NCBI GenBank assembly: GCA_964579415.1
Contig: CAZOGW010000149.1
Coordinates: 1-6,680 of the forward strand
DNA length: 6,680 nt
Source of the DNA: CAZOGW01 sp964579415
GTDB taxonomy: Bacteria > Actinomycetota > Acidimicrobiia > Spongiisociales > UBA5794
Direction: 5' to 3'
The notes beneath the pieces are model-generated. The model worked only from the letters and a program-made list of their open reading frames with translations. It had not been told where the DNA came from and ran no database searches. Shown here piece by piece: positions 1 through 6,520 of the stretch (positions are counted from its first letter, which is position 1; every line of letters starts with the position of its first letter). Both the position numbers and the translations under genes were made by a program.

Positions 1-2
1 GC

Positions 3-956
3 CAGGCCCTCGTCGCGGGTGATGCGGGACCGGTAGCCGAGGTCGCGGCGGGCTTTGGCGTCGCTGACGGTCACCTCATGCCCCATCAGCCCCAGCTCGA
101 CACGCTTGGCCGGCGGATCGCCCTTGAGGCGCAGCGCTCTCCACACGGCCTCCCCGGCGCCGGCGGTGGCGCGAGCCATCCAGCCGGGCACGCTTCTGTC
201 GGGCGGGACGAGGCCCTGCGTGGCGAGCAGCGATGTGACGAAGGAGCGGAACTCGACGGGAGGTCCGTCGGTGAGAAAGTAGGCCTCCCCGGGCGTTCCC
301 CGCTCGGCCGCGAGCAGGCATCCCTCGACGGTGTTGTCCACGTTGCAGGTGGAGGTGAGGTAGCGGCCGCCGTCGATCCACCGCCAGCGGTTGGTGCGGA
401 CCGCGTCGGCCATCTTGGTGGTGGTGGATGTGTCATCCCGACCCCAGATCAGGCGGGGGCGCACCACGACCACCTCGAGAGCGGGCCCGTTGGCCGCCAC
501 CGCGGCCGCTTCGGCGAGGTTCTTGCTGCGCGGGTAGCCCGGTAGGACGTCGTCGGGTCGGGGCAGGGACCTGGTCTCGTCCGCCTGGACGATGGGCCGG
601 CCGTCGACCAGCACCGCTTCGGTCGAGACGTGAACCAGGCGGCGGGCGCCGGCACGGGCGGCGGCGTCGAGCATGCGGCGGGTGCCGCCGGCGTTGACCC
701 GGTACAGCTCCTGCGGGTCGCCCCATTCGCGGATGATGCCCGCGCTGTGGAACACCAGCTCGCAACCCTGCGCTCCCGCCGCCAGCACGTCGGCGTCGGA
801 GACGTCACCGGCCACGGGGAGCGCCCCCATCGCCGTCACCGTCTCGGAGCCCTCCGCTCCCCTCGCCAGGGCACGTACCTCATCACCGCGGGCAACGAGG
901 GCGCGGATCAGATGCCTGCCGAGGAACCCGGTACCGCCGGTGACGAAGACCCGCAT
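3..956 (-). CDS. NAD-dependent epimerase / 3-beta-hydroxysteroid dehydrogenase-like protein (C-terminus cut by window edge)
   Basis: An extended SDR-family oxidoreductase or epimerase. The frame is open from ATG at 956 to the left edge, giving 318 visible codons without a stop. The N-terminus has the Rossmann dinucleotide-binding motif TGGTGFLG (residues 6-13). The catalytic dyad region is visible as VSTEAV (T112 is the likely Ser/Thr) and YPRSK (Y141, K145), which fits the YxxxK signature. The later segments CNVDNTVEGCLLAAE and GEAYFLTDG resemble the conserved VDN and GEaYfvtDG stretches of the 3-beta-HSD-like family. The visible end, ARRDLGYRSRITRDEGL, matches the usual tail, so probably only a few residues are missing. 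The substrate cannot be told: sterol, sugar-nucleotide and dihydroflavonol-type relatives share these motifs. It starts 6 bp after the nucleoside hydrolase stop, so it is probably the last gene of the same transcript. No strong Shine-Dalgarno is visible. Confidence 0.88.
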   Translation of the reverse strand, partial: MRVFVTGGTGFLGRHLIRALVARGDEVRALARGAEGSETVTAMGALPVAGDVSDADVLAAGAQGCELVFHSAGIIREWGDPQELYRVNAGGTRRMLDAAARAGARRLVHVSTEAVLVDGRPIVQADETRSLPRPDDVLPGYPRSKNLAEAAAVAANGPALEVVVVRPRLIWGRDDTSTTTKMADAVRTNRWRWIDGGRYLTSTCNVDNTVEGCLLAAERGTPGEAYFLTDGPPVEFRSFVTSLLATQGLVPPDRSVPGWMARATAGAGEAVWRALRLKGDPPAKRVELGLMGHEVTVSDAKARRDLGYRSRITRDEGL

Positions 957-962
957 CAGGCG

Positions 963-1922
963 TCACCACACCGGCGCCGGGAGCGCGGCAATCCGCTCGG
1001 TGAGCAGGTCGAAGTAGCCGTCGGCGTCGATCTGGTTCATCACCAGGGTGTTGGGCTCCTCGCCGGTGACGCTCCACCAGTCGACGACGGTCATGCCCAG
1101 GGTGAGGTCGGAGTCGATCTCGACAGCGACATGGCAGCGGCGGCCGGAGAACAGCTCCGGCCGGAGCAGGTAGGCGATGACGCAGGGGTCGTGCAGCGGG
1201 CCGCCCTCGGTGCCGTACTTGCGTTCGTCGTAGCGATCGTAGAAGTCGAGCATCCCCGCCACCGCCTCACCCGCCGGCGTGCCCAGGTCGCGGAAGCGCC
1301 GGATCCGGGCGTCTGTGGTCAGCGCCTTGTGGGTGACATCGAGCGGCATCTGCACCACCGGGATGCCCGATGAGAACACCACCCGGGCGGCGTCGGGGTC
1401 GACGAGGATGTTGAACTCGGCGGCGGGGGTGACGTTGCCGCCCTCGAAGAAGCCGCCGCCCATCATCACCAGTTCCCGCACCCGGGGGGCGATCTCGGGC
1501 CGGCGCTGCAGCGCCACGGCGACATTGGTGAGCGGTCCCAGCGTGCACAGCGTGATCGTGCCTGCGGCGGCGCCCATCACCAGGTCGATGATGGCGTCGA
1601 CGGCGTGGCCGGGAGCGGGCAGGGTCACCGGGTCGGGGAGGTCGGCGCCGTCGATGCCGCTGGGCCCGTGCACGTACTCGGCGGTGCGCAGCGGGCGCAC
1701 CATGGGCTGCTCGCTGCCGGCGTACACCGGCACGTCGGTGCGGCCCGCCAGCTCGGTCATCAGGAGGGCGTTGCGGGTGGTGAGAGGCAGGGGGACGTTC
1801 CCGGCGACGGTGGTGATGGCCACCACCTCCAGCTCCGGGGAGCCCAGCGCCGCCAGGATGGCGACGGCGTCGTCCTGTCCCGGGTCGGTGTCGATGATGA
1901 TGCGGCGCCGCGGGGCGCTCAC
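963..1922 (-). CDS. Inosine/uridine-preferring nucleoside hydrolase family protein
   Basis: Predicted to hydrolyse the N-glycosidic bond of a ribonucleoside, releasing base and ribose, probably in the cytoplasm (no signal peptide). It has 319 residues, usual for the family. The N-terminal signature DTDPGQDDAVAI is intact, with D11, D13, D17 and D18 corresponding to the calcium-binding and catalytic aspartates of the family. N42 sits in TVAGN. Other expected sites are GGGFFEGGNVTPAAEFNI (E169 and N171, ribose binding), LDVTHKA, and LHDP with H244 (leaving-group activation) and D245 (calcium). Base preference (inosine, uridine, pyrimidine or purine) cannot be read from this. The start is GTG at 1922, and its GTGA overlaps the ribokinase stop by 4 bp, implying translational coupling. 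A GGTGA lies 7 nt upstream as a possible ribosome binding site. Confidence 0.94.
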   Translation of the reverse strand: MSAPRRRIIIDTDPGQDDAVAILAALGSPELEVVAITTVAGNVPLPLTTRNALLMTELAGRTDVPVYAGSEQPMVRPLRTAEYVHGPSGIDGADLPDPVTLPAPGHAVDAIIDLVMGAAAGTITLCTLGPLTNVAVALQRRPEIAPRVRELVMMGGGFFEGGNVTPAAEFNILVDPDAARVVFSSGIPVVQMPLDVTHKALTTDARIRRFRDLGTPAGEAVAGMLDFYDRYDERKYGTEGGPLHDPCVIAYLLRPELFSGRRCHVAVEIDSDLTLGMTVVDWWSVTGEEPNTLVMNQIDADGYFDLLTERIAALPAPVW

Positions 1923-2815
1923 GCGACGGTCACCAGGTCTCGGGTGGGCAGCCCGGACTGGGCGCCGACGCGGGTGGTGGCAACAGCCGAGACCCGCACC
2001 GCCCAGCGCGCCGCCTCCGCCAGCGGAGTGCCACCGGCCACGGCATCGGCGAGGGCGCCGCAGAAGGCGTCACCGGCGCCGGTTGTATCGACCACGTCGA
2101 CGTGGACGGCGGGGACCTCGAGATGCCCCCCGGCTTCGACGAGGAGAGCCCCCCGGCCTCCCAGCGTCACGACGACGGCGCCCGGCCCGCGGATGGACCG
2201 GGCCTGGTCGGCGAGGGAGACGGTGTCGTCGCTCTCGGCGGATCCTGCCAGCAACGCCAGTTCCGAGCGGTTCACGACCAGGATGTCCACCGCCTCCAGC
2301 AGCGCCGCGGGGAGGGCCCGGGCCGGGGCGGCGTTGAGGATGAAGGTGCCACGCGCCAGCGCCGCGGCGGCGACGACGGCATCCATCGGCACTTCGAGCT
2401 GGGCGAGGATGACGGCACTGGATGCGAGGAGGTCCTGGGCGGCGGTCACATCGCTGCGGGCGACCGCGCCGTTGGCTCCGGGGAGCACCACGATGGAGTT
2501 CTCCCCGTCATCGGCGAGGAGGATGGTGGCGTTGCCGGTGGGATGGTTCATGTCGGCGATGACATGGTCGACGTCGACACCCTCCGACACCAGGGCCCGC
2601 ATGTAGTTGGTGCCGTCGAGGTCTGTGCCCACCCTGCCGATCAGGGAGACGGGCCGCCCCAGGCGGGCTATCGCCACCGCCTGGTTGGCGCCCTTGCCGC
2701 CCCGGTGGGCGGCCGTCTCCCGGGCGAGGATGGTCTCGCCGGGACCGGGGAGGCGCTCCAGGTGATAGACGATGTCGCGGTTGATCGACCCCAGCACGAC
2801 GATGCGCTCATCCAT
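1919..2815 (-). CDS. rbsK: Ribokinase-like PfkB-family carbohydrate kinase
   Basis: Predicted to phosphorylate D-ribose to ribose 5-phosphate with ATP. It has 298 residues, close to the typical ribokinase length. Ribokinase-specific features are visible: LGSINRDI at the N-terminus (N12 and D14 in the sugar-binding positions), GGKGANQAVA at 39-48 (PfkB signature 1, with K41 and N44), E141 in LAQLEVP, NRSEL (the N..E motif for Mg/phosphate), VVTLGGRGALLVE, and DTTGAGDAF at 243-251 with catalytic base D249 (PfkB signature 2). The ATG at 2815 is the only plausible start: the same reading frame upstream meets the TGA of the preceding gene without another start codon. It is followed by the overlapping nucleoside hydrolase, whose product ribose is the natural substrate. 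A different sugar kinase specificity in the PfkB family is possible but less likely given the N-terminal motif and neighbour. Confidence 0.92.
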   Translation of the reverse strand: MDERIVVLGSINRDIVYHLERLPGPGETILARETAAHRGGKGANQAVAIARLGRPVSLIGRVGTDLDGTNYMRALVSEGVDVDHVIADMNHPTGNATILLADDGENSIVVLPGANGAVARSDVTAAQDLLASSAVILAQLEVPMDAVVAAAALARGTFILNAAPARALPAALLEAVDILVVNRSELALLAGSAESDDTVSLADQARSIRGPGAVVVTLGGRGALLVEAGGHLEVPAVHVDVVDTTGAGDAFCGALADAVAGGTPLAEAARWAVRVSAVATTRVGAQSGLPTRDLVTVA

Positions 2816-2845
2816 GGGCGGGGAGGATAGGCGATCCCCTCCGGG
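2816..2845 (-). promoter_or_regulatory. Intergenic segment with distant SD-like GGAGGGG and complementary CCTCCCC
   Basis: The 30 bases between the dehydrogenase stop and the ribokinase ATG contain a strong Shine-Dalgarno-like GGAGGGG on the minus strand. It ends about 20 nt before the ATG, too far for ordinary use. Between it and the ATG lies CCTCCCC, which can pair with it (for example GGAGG with CCTCC across an 11-nt loop). The region may form a small hairpin that hides the SD or brings it nearer the start. This is inference from base complementarity only. Confidence 0.35.
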
Positions 2846-4099
2846 TCAACCGTGCTCGACGATGCGGTAGACGGTGCCGTCGCCGCTGGTGACGTACATC
2901 TCGCCGGTGCTGTCGATGCCGAAGCCGGTGAGACCCACCACCGAACCGGGGGGCAGCCACTCGGTGACGGCGCCATCCGGGGAGACGGACCGCACCCAGC
3001 CGGTGCAGTAGTCGCCGAACAGGAAGTGGCCCCGCAACGCTCCGATGGCGTCGCCCCGGTAGACGAAGCCGCCGGTCACCGAGCAGCCGTCGGCATGGGA
3101 GTAGACGTGGACGGGGAAGGTGAGGCCGTCGGCGTCGCAGTCGGACAGGTAGCACTCCTCACCCTCGAAGAGCGGCCAGCCCAGGTTGGAGCCGGAGTCG
3201 GCGGAGGCGTCGAGCCTGTTGATCTCCTCCCATGCCCCCTGGCCCACGTCGGCGATCCACAGGTCGCCTCCGTCGAACGCCCAGCGCCACGGGTTGCGCA
3301 GTCCGATGGCCCACGTCTCGGGTGCGGCGAACCCGGGATTGTCCTCGGGCACGGTGTAGGCGGCCCCGCCGGCGGCGGCAGGGTCGATGCGCAGCATGGT
3401 TCCAAGAAGCGTCGAGTCGTCCTGGCCGTTGCCGAAGCGGTCGTCGGCGCCTCCCCCGTCTCCCATCCCGATCCACAGGTAGCCGTCGGGACCGAAGGCG
3501 ATCATCCCACCGTTGTGGTTGGAGGCGGGCTGGTCGACCTCGAGGACGATGCGCTCGCCGGAGGAGTCGGCAGGGCCGCCGCCCCCCGAGCTGAACTCCG
3601 AGATGCGGGTGGCACCGGCGCCGACGGCGGTGTAGTTGACGTAGAAGAGGCCGGTGGCGTCGTGGTCGGGAGGGAACGCCAGCCCGAGCAGGCCCTGCTC
3701 GCCCCGGAAGAGGACCCGGTCGCGGATGTCGAGGAACACGGCCGGTTCCCCACCGTCGGCGACCCAGACGATCCCGTCCTGATCGATGACGAAGCGGCGG
3801 TCGTCGCCGGGAGCCGAGACCAGCAGCACCGGCTGGGTGAAGCCGGTGGCGAACGGCTCCAAAGCCAGTTCCAGGTCCTCGATCGGCGTCCCGCCGAGCG
3901 TCGTAGTTGTCGCCTCCGGCGTCTCCGGCGCCTCCGAAGTCGTCGACGTGAGCGGCGGATCGACCACCAGCGTCGGAGACGTGGTCGTGGTCACGATCAC
4001 CGGCAGCCCTCGGGTGGTCGTGACTTCCGCCCCGGAGTCTTCGTTGACACACGCGCCCACAGCCACCACCACAACGGCCAGTGCGATCACACGTCTCAT
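2846..4099 (-). CDS. Exported PQQ-dependent sugar (glucose/sorbosone) dehydrogenase, predicted lipoprotein
   Basis: A beta-propeller quinoprotein of the glucose/sorbosone dehydrogenase family, expected to oxidise an aldose or similar sugar outside the membrane with PQQ. Starting at ATG 4099 gives 417 residues and a clean lipoprotein signal: MRR, a hydrophobic run, then lipobox VGAC with C17. A TTG at 4129 would add ten residues before the charged n-region and is less likely. A Thr/Pro-rich linker (about 27-70) tethers the domain. Family motifs follow in order: EQGLLGLAF, SNHNGG (H195, the catalytic His position), GDGG, LGTMLRIDP, GLRNPWRWAFD (R268), LWIADVGQ..WEEIN, NLGWP.FEG and HADGCSVTGGFVYRG. 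Cysteines C317, C321, C339 and C365 could form disulfides. Actual substrate and cofactor loading are unknown, since many relatives are uncharacterised. It is the first gene of the minus-strand run and ends 30 bp before the ribokinase. Confidence 0.9.
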   Translation of the reverse strand: MRRVIALAVVVVAVGACVNEDSGAEVTTTRGLPVIVTTTTSPTLVVDPPLTSTTSEAPETPEATTTTLGGTPIEDLELALEPFATGFTQPVLLVSAPGDDRRFVIDQDGIVWVADGGEPAVFLDIRDRVLFRGEQGLLGLAFPPDHDATGLFYVNYTAVGAGATRISEFSSGGGGPADSSGERIVLEVDQPASNHNGGMIAFGPDGYLWIGMGDGGGADDRFGNGQDDSTLLGTMLRIDPAAAGGAAYTVPEDNPGFAAPETWAIGLRNPWRWAFDGGDLWIADVGQGAWEEINRLDASADSGSNLGWPLFEGEECYLSDCDADGLTFPVHVYSHADGCSVTGGFVYRGDAIGALRGHFLFGDYCTGWVRSVSPDGAVTEWLPPGSVVGLTGFGIDSTGEMYVTSGDGTVYRIVEHG

Positions 4100-4105
4100 C
4101 GGCTC

Positions 4106-4111
4106 AGTATG
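4106..4111 (-). promoter_or_regulatory. Weak candidate -10 box for a leaderless minus-strand transcript
   Basis: On the minus strand CATACT (4 of 6 matches to TATAAT) ends 6 nt before the ATG of the sugar dehydrogenase. No clear Shine-Dalgarno precedes that ATG. The spacing fits a leaderless transcript starting at or near the ATG, which is common in actinobacteria. No convincing -35 box is visible, so this is a tentative call. Confidence 0.22.
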
Positions 4112-4173
4112 ACCCAGCCCCGGTCCCAAGGGCGCTACGCAGGCTCATCGCGTCCCCGGACAGGCTGAACCCA

Positions 4174-4208
4174 TACCGGCCACTGGATACTGGCTACCGG
4201 CTACTCCC
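4174..4208 (+). repeat. Imperfect tandem array of five 7-bp units
   Basis: Five contiguous heptamers lie in the divergent intergenic region: TACCGGC, CACTGGA, TACTGGC, TACCGGC and TACTCCC. The consensus is TACYGGC; the first and fourth are identical, and the second and fifth are degenerate. The phase breaks on both sides (the flanking heptamers do not match). The array may be a decayed heptanucleotide repeat or a set of binding sites between the two divergent transcription units. No function can be assigned from sequence. Confidence 0.6.
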
Positions 4209-4253
4209 TCCTGCTCGCCCGCTCCAATGCGGCGCCACTATCGTCGCCCACGA

Positions 4254-4273
4254 ACCCCCGGGAACCCGGGGGT
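4254..4273. repeat. GC-rich inverted repeat (9-bp arms) just upstream of the M28 peptidase
   Basis: Arms ACCCCCGGG (4254-4262) and CCCGGGGGT (4265-4273) are perfect reverse complements separated by AA. It ends 9 bp before the peptidase Shine-Dalgarno and 24 bp before its ATG. As DNA it would suit a dimeric regulator. As RNA the 2-nt gap would force a slightly shorter stem. No T-run follows, so a terminator is not supported. Confidence 0.6.
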
Positions 4274-4282
4274 CTGCTGCTC

Positions 4283-4292
4283 AGGAAGGGAG
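4283..4292 (+). promoter_or_regulatory. Shine-Dalgarno of the M28 peptidase
   Basis: The purine run AGGAAGGGAG ends 5 nt before the ATG at 4298. It is the best ribosome binding site in the window and fixes the start of the downstream gene ahead of its signal peptide. Confidence 0.8.
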
Positions 4293-4297
4293 AAACC

Positions 4298-5932
4298 ATG
4301 AGACAGCATGTTCCCGCCGCGCCTCGCCGTGCACGAAGGGCCCTAGTGCCCCTGGTGGCACTGCTGACGGCGCTGCTGATGGCGATCGGCGCCACCAGCG
4401 TCGCCGCCCAGTCCGGCGAGCTATCCGGCGACCCGGTGCTGGAACGGCGCATCACGTCGCAGATCGACATCGACCTGGCCTTGGACCACCTGCACCACTT
4501 CACCGAGGTGATCGGGCCCCGGCTCGGCGGCACCCCGGCGGAGAACGCCGCCGCCCAGTACCTGGCCACCGAACTGGAGAGTTACGGCTACGACGTCGAG
4601 CTGCAGGGCTTCCCGGCGTCCAACAAGAACGTCGGCACCATCGTGCTGCCCGGGCGCCCGGCGCTGCAGGGCGGGATCGCCCTCAACGGCGCCCGCACCA
4701 ACGGTGATTTCCTCAGCGGTGCGGTGGTGTTCGCCGGCACCGGGCTGAGCCCCGACGACTTCCCCGGCGGCACCGCCGGCAAGATCGTGCTGATGACGGA
4801 CGCCAACTCCAATGCCAACCGCCTCATCCAGGTGACCAACGCGGCGAATGCCGGAGCGCTGGGCGCCATCCTGCGACGCACCCAGGCAACCCCCTTCGAT
4901 CCCAACCTGACCAGCTTCCAGCCCATCCCGGTGATCGGTGTCGGCAACGGGCAGGGCGGCATCGTCATGGAGTTCGCCGGTACCGGCGCCGTCATCTCGA
5001 TGGACACCGCCCAGCTCACCGGGCTCACGTCGTACAACGTGCTGGCGTCGCGGCCCCCCACGGTGGGCGACGCCGAGGACGCCCCGATCGTGATGGTGAG
5101 CAACCATTACGACTCGGTGCGGGGCGCACCCGGAGCCAATGATGACGGCTCGGGCGCCATGCTCACCCTGGAACTGGCGCGGGTGCTCAAGGACCTCAAG
5201 ACGGACAAGGAGCTGCGCTTCTCGTTCTGGGGGGCCGAGGAGCAGGGCCTGGTCGGGTCCAACTACTACGTCAACAACGCCCCGCAGGCACTGCTCGACC
5301 GGTTCGTCGGCCTGTGGCAGAACGACATGGTGGCGACGAGTTGGGGACCGGCGGATCGCTACAACCTGCTCGCCGTCGACGGCCAGCACAACCTCGTCAC
5401 CCAGTCGGTGGCGGCGGTGGCGCCACGCCTCGGGTACCAGGACCTCATCCTGGGACCGATCGTGCGCGGCGGCAGCGACCACGTCCCGTTCCACAACCGG
5501 GGTATCCCCGCCGCCAACCACTCGTGGCGTCCCATCAGCGGGCCGGGGAACCTGGAGCCTCCCTACCACACGCCCGAGGACACCATCGCCAACAACATCA
5601 GCCCGGAGCGGTGGCGCATCAGCATGGAACTGATCGGCTCGGCGGTCTACGTCAACGCCCAGACCGCCGAGGACGGGTTCGACCTGCTCACCGAGGTGGT
5701 CGACGACGTCGACCCCACCTCCCAGCAGTGGAGGCTGGTCCGCTTCCTCGACCGCATCGAGCGGGAGATGGCCGACGGTGACACCGCAGACGCCTGCCTG
5801 GCCACCGCCGCCTACGCCGACGAGGTGGAGCGTCTCACCAACGTGCGCCCCGAGCACGGCCGGCTCGACGACGGCGATGCCTACGAACTCGCCGCAGTCA
5901 CCGACAACCTGTACACCAACCTGGGCTGCTGA
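4298..5932 (+). CDS. Secreted M28-family zinc metallopeptidase (aminopeptidase-like) with PA domain
   Basis: Predicted extracellular di-zinc peptidase, 544 residues. A signal peptide is clear: arginine-rich n-region, hydrophobic core 16-30, probable cleavage after A37 (VAA|Q). R13-R14-A-L-V loosely fits a twin-arginine pattern, so Tat export is possible. A prodomain-like or N-terminal catalytic segment precedes a PA-like insert at about 135-240. The M28 core has the full ligand set: H270 (NHYDSV, with D272), D282 (GANDDGSG), E314/E315 (WGAEEQGL; general base and zinc ligand), D343 (QNDMVA) and H424 (YHTPEDT), plus the conserved SDHVPF loop at 393-398. The roughly 85 residues after 455 form an acidic, helix-prone extension carrying the only two cysteines, C500 and C544 (the last residue). 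Peptide preference (amino- or carboxypeptidase) cannot be decided. It is monocistronic, with a good SD upstream and a hairpin terminator downstream. Confidence 0.93.
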   Translation: MRQHVPAAPRRARRALVPLVALLTALLMAIGATSVAAQSGELSGDPVLERRITSQIDIDLALDHLHHFTEVIGPRLGGTPAENAAAQYLATELESYGYDVELQGFPASNKNVGTIVLPGRPALQGGIALNGARTNGDFLSGAVVFAGTGLSPDDFPGGTAGKIVLMTDANSNANRLIQVTNAANAGALGAILRRTQATPFDPNLTSFQPIPVIGVGNGQGGIVMEFAGTGAVISMDTAQLTGLTSYNVLASRPPTVGDAEDAPIVMVSNHYDSVRGAPGANDDGSGAMLTLELARVLKDLKTDKELRFSFWGAEEQGLVGSNYYVNNAPQALLDRFVGLWQNDMVATSWGPADRYNLLAVDGQHNLVTQSVAAVAPRLGYQDLILGPIVRGGSDHVPFHNRGIPAANHSWRPISGPGNLEPPYHTPEDTIANNISPERWRISMELIGSAVYVNAQTAEDGFDLLTEVVDDVDPTSQQWRLVRFLDRIEREMADGDTADACLATAAYADEVERLTNVRPEHGRLDDGDAYELAAVTDNLYTNLGC

Positions 5933-5952
5933 GGACCCGGGTCGCCGGATGC

Positions 5953-5988
5953 AGAAGGGCTCGGAGCCTCACGGCCCCGAGCCCTTCT
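5953..5988. terminator. Bidirectional hairpin terminator between convergent genes
   Basis: A perfect 12-bp stem, AGAAGGGCTCGG (5953-5964) with CCGAGCCCTTCT (5977-5988), has a 12-nt loop that can pair further (GCC with GGC). It lies 20 bp after the peptidase stop and 28 bp after the IF-1 stop on the other strand. There is no clear U-tract on either side, so termination would be hairpin-driven, as often in high-GC actinobacteria. Confidence 0.8.
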
Positions 5989-6016
5989 CACTACGCACGT
6001 ACCGGGTAGCTCGGTG

Positions 6017-6241
6017 TCAGCGGTACCGCCAGACGATACGTCCCTTGGTGGGGTCGTAGGTGGAGACTTCGAGCTCCACCTTGTCGCCCGGGATGATGCG
6101 GATGAGGCGACCCCGCCGCATCTTTCCGGATGCACGGGCGGTCACCTCCTGCCCCGAGTCGAGCTTGACCAGGAACGTGGCGTTGCGCAAGGTGCTCACC
6201 ACGGTGCCCTGGACCCTGAATACGTCGTCGGAAGAAGCCAT
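6017..6241 (-). CDS. infA: Translation initiation factor IF-1 (divergent form)
   Basis: A 74-residue S1-like OB-fold protein that binds the A site of the 30S subunit during initiation. The IF-1 pattern is clear: VQGTVVSTLRNATFLVKLDSG, SGKMR, IRIIPGDKVELEV and YDPTKGRIVWRYR. It departs from the common form in three places: LPN is LRN, AHISGKMR is ARASGKMR, and one extra residue sits between KMR and IRI (KMRRGRLIRI against KMRKNYIRI in E. coli). It is not beside ribosomal protein genes such as rpmJ or rpsM, where infA is often found, so it could be a second IF-1 copy. An AGGA lies 5 nt upstream of ATG 6241 and overlaps the TAG stop of the RRM gene 7 bp upstream, suggesting coupled translation. 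Confidence 0.92.
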   Translation of the reverse strand: MASSDDVFRVQGTVVSTLRNATFLVKLDSGQEVTARASGKMRRGRLIRIIPGDKVELEVSTYDPTKGRIVWRYR

Positions 6242-6248
6242 CCGTGTC

Positions 6249-6497
6249 CTATCGGCGGCGCGGCTGCGCTTCGTTGACTCGCAGTTTCCGTCCGCCCAGG
6301 TCGTACCCGTCCAGCTCCTCGATGGCGCGGCGGGCCTCGTCGTCGTTGCTCATCTCCACGAACCCGAAGCCGCGGGAACGGCCGGTGTCGCGGTCGGTGA
6401 TGACGGCGGCGCTGTCGACCTGCCCGTACTCGGCGAAGACCCGCTCCAGGTCCTCCGACGTCGATCGGAATGAGAGATTGCCTACATAGATGTTCAT
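6249..6497 (-). CDS. Small single-RRM RNA-binding protein
   Basis: An 82-residue protein made almost entirely of one RNA recognition motif. RNP2 is IYVGNL (residues 3-8) and RNP1 is RGFGFVEM (42-49), with M49 in place of the usual last aromatic. The body DLERVFAEYGQVDSAAVITDRDTGRSRGFGFVEM is typical of the bacterial Rbp-type proteins known from cyanobacteria and other phyla, which are often cold-induced RNA chaperone-like proteins. A short basic tail (PRRR) ends the protein. ATG 6497 is chosen over a TTG at 6518 because RRM begins right there (MNIYVGNL) and AAAGGG lies 10 nt upstream. It is first in a two-gene unit with IF-1. RNA targets are unknown. Confidence 0.93.
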   Translation of the reverse strand: MNIYVGNLSFRSTSEDLERVFAEYGQVDSAAVITDRDTGRSRGFGFVEMSNDDEARRAIEELDGYDLGGRKLRVNEAQPRRR

Positions 6498-6520
6498 GGC
6501 GCGATCGCCCTTTCGCAAGA

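Noticed and set aside
1279..2337. A 352-codon plus-strand frame spanning the nucleoside hydrolase and ribokinase
   Set aside because: The end of the product is an Arg/Pro/Gly-rich run typical of GC-shadow translation, and it spans the antisense of two well-supported genes.
4100..4129. Ten extra codons from a TTG start for the sugar dehydrogenase
   Set aside because: It would place a neutral stretch before the MRR n-region and weaken an otherwise textbook lipoprotein signal; the ATG at 4099 fits better.
2852..4168. A 438-codon open frame on the plus strand opposite the sugar dehydrogenase
   Set aside because: No family motif, biased composition, and complete overlap with a minus-strand gene having clear quinoprotein motifs and a lipobox.
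4421..5857. A 478-codon open frame on the minus strand opposite the M28 peptidase
   Set aside because: Its product is low-complexity and rich in G, V, R and H with no recognisable motif, and the plus-strand frame has full M28 catalytic residues and a good SD. Long antisense frames are expected in DNA this GC-rich.
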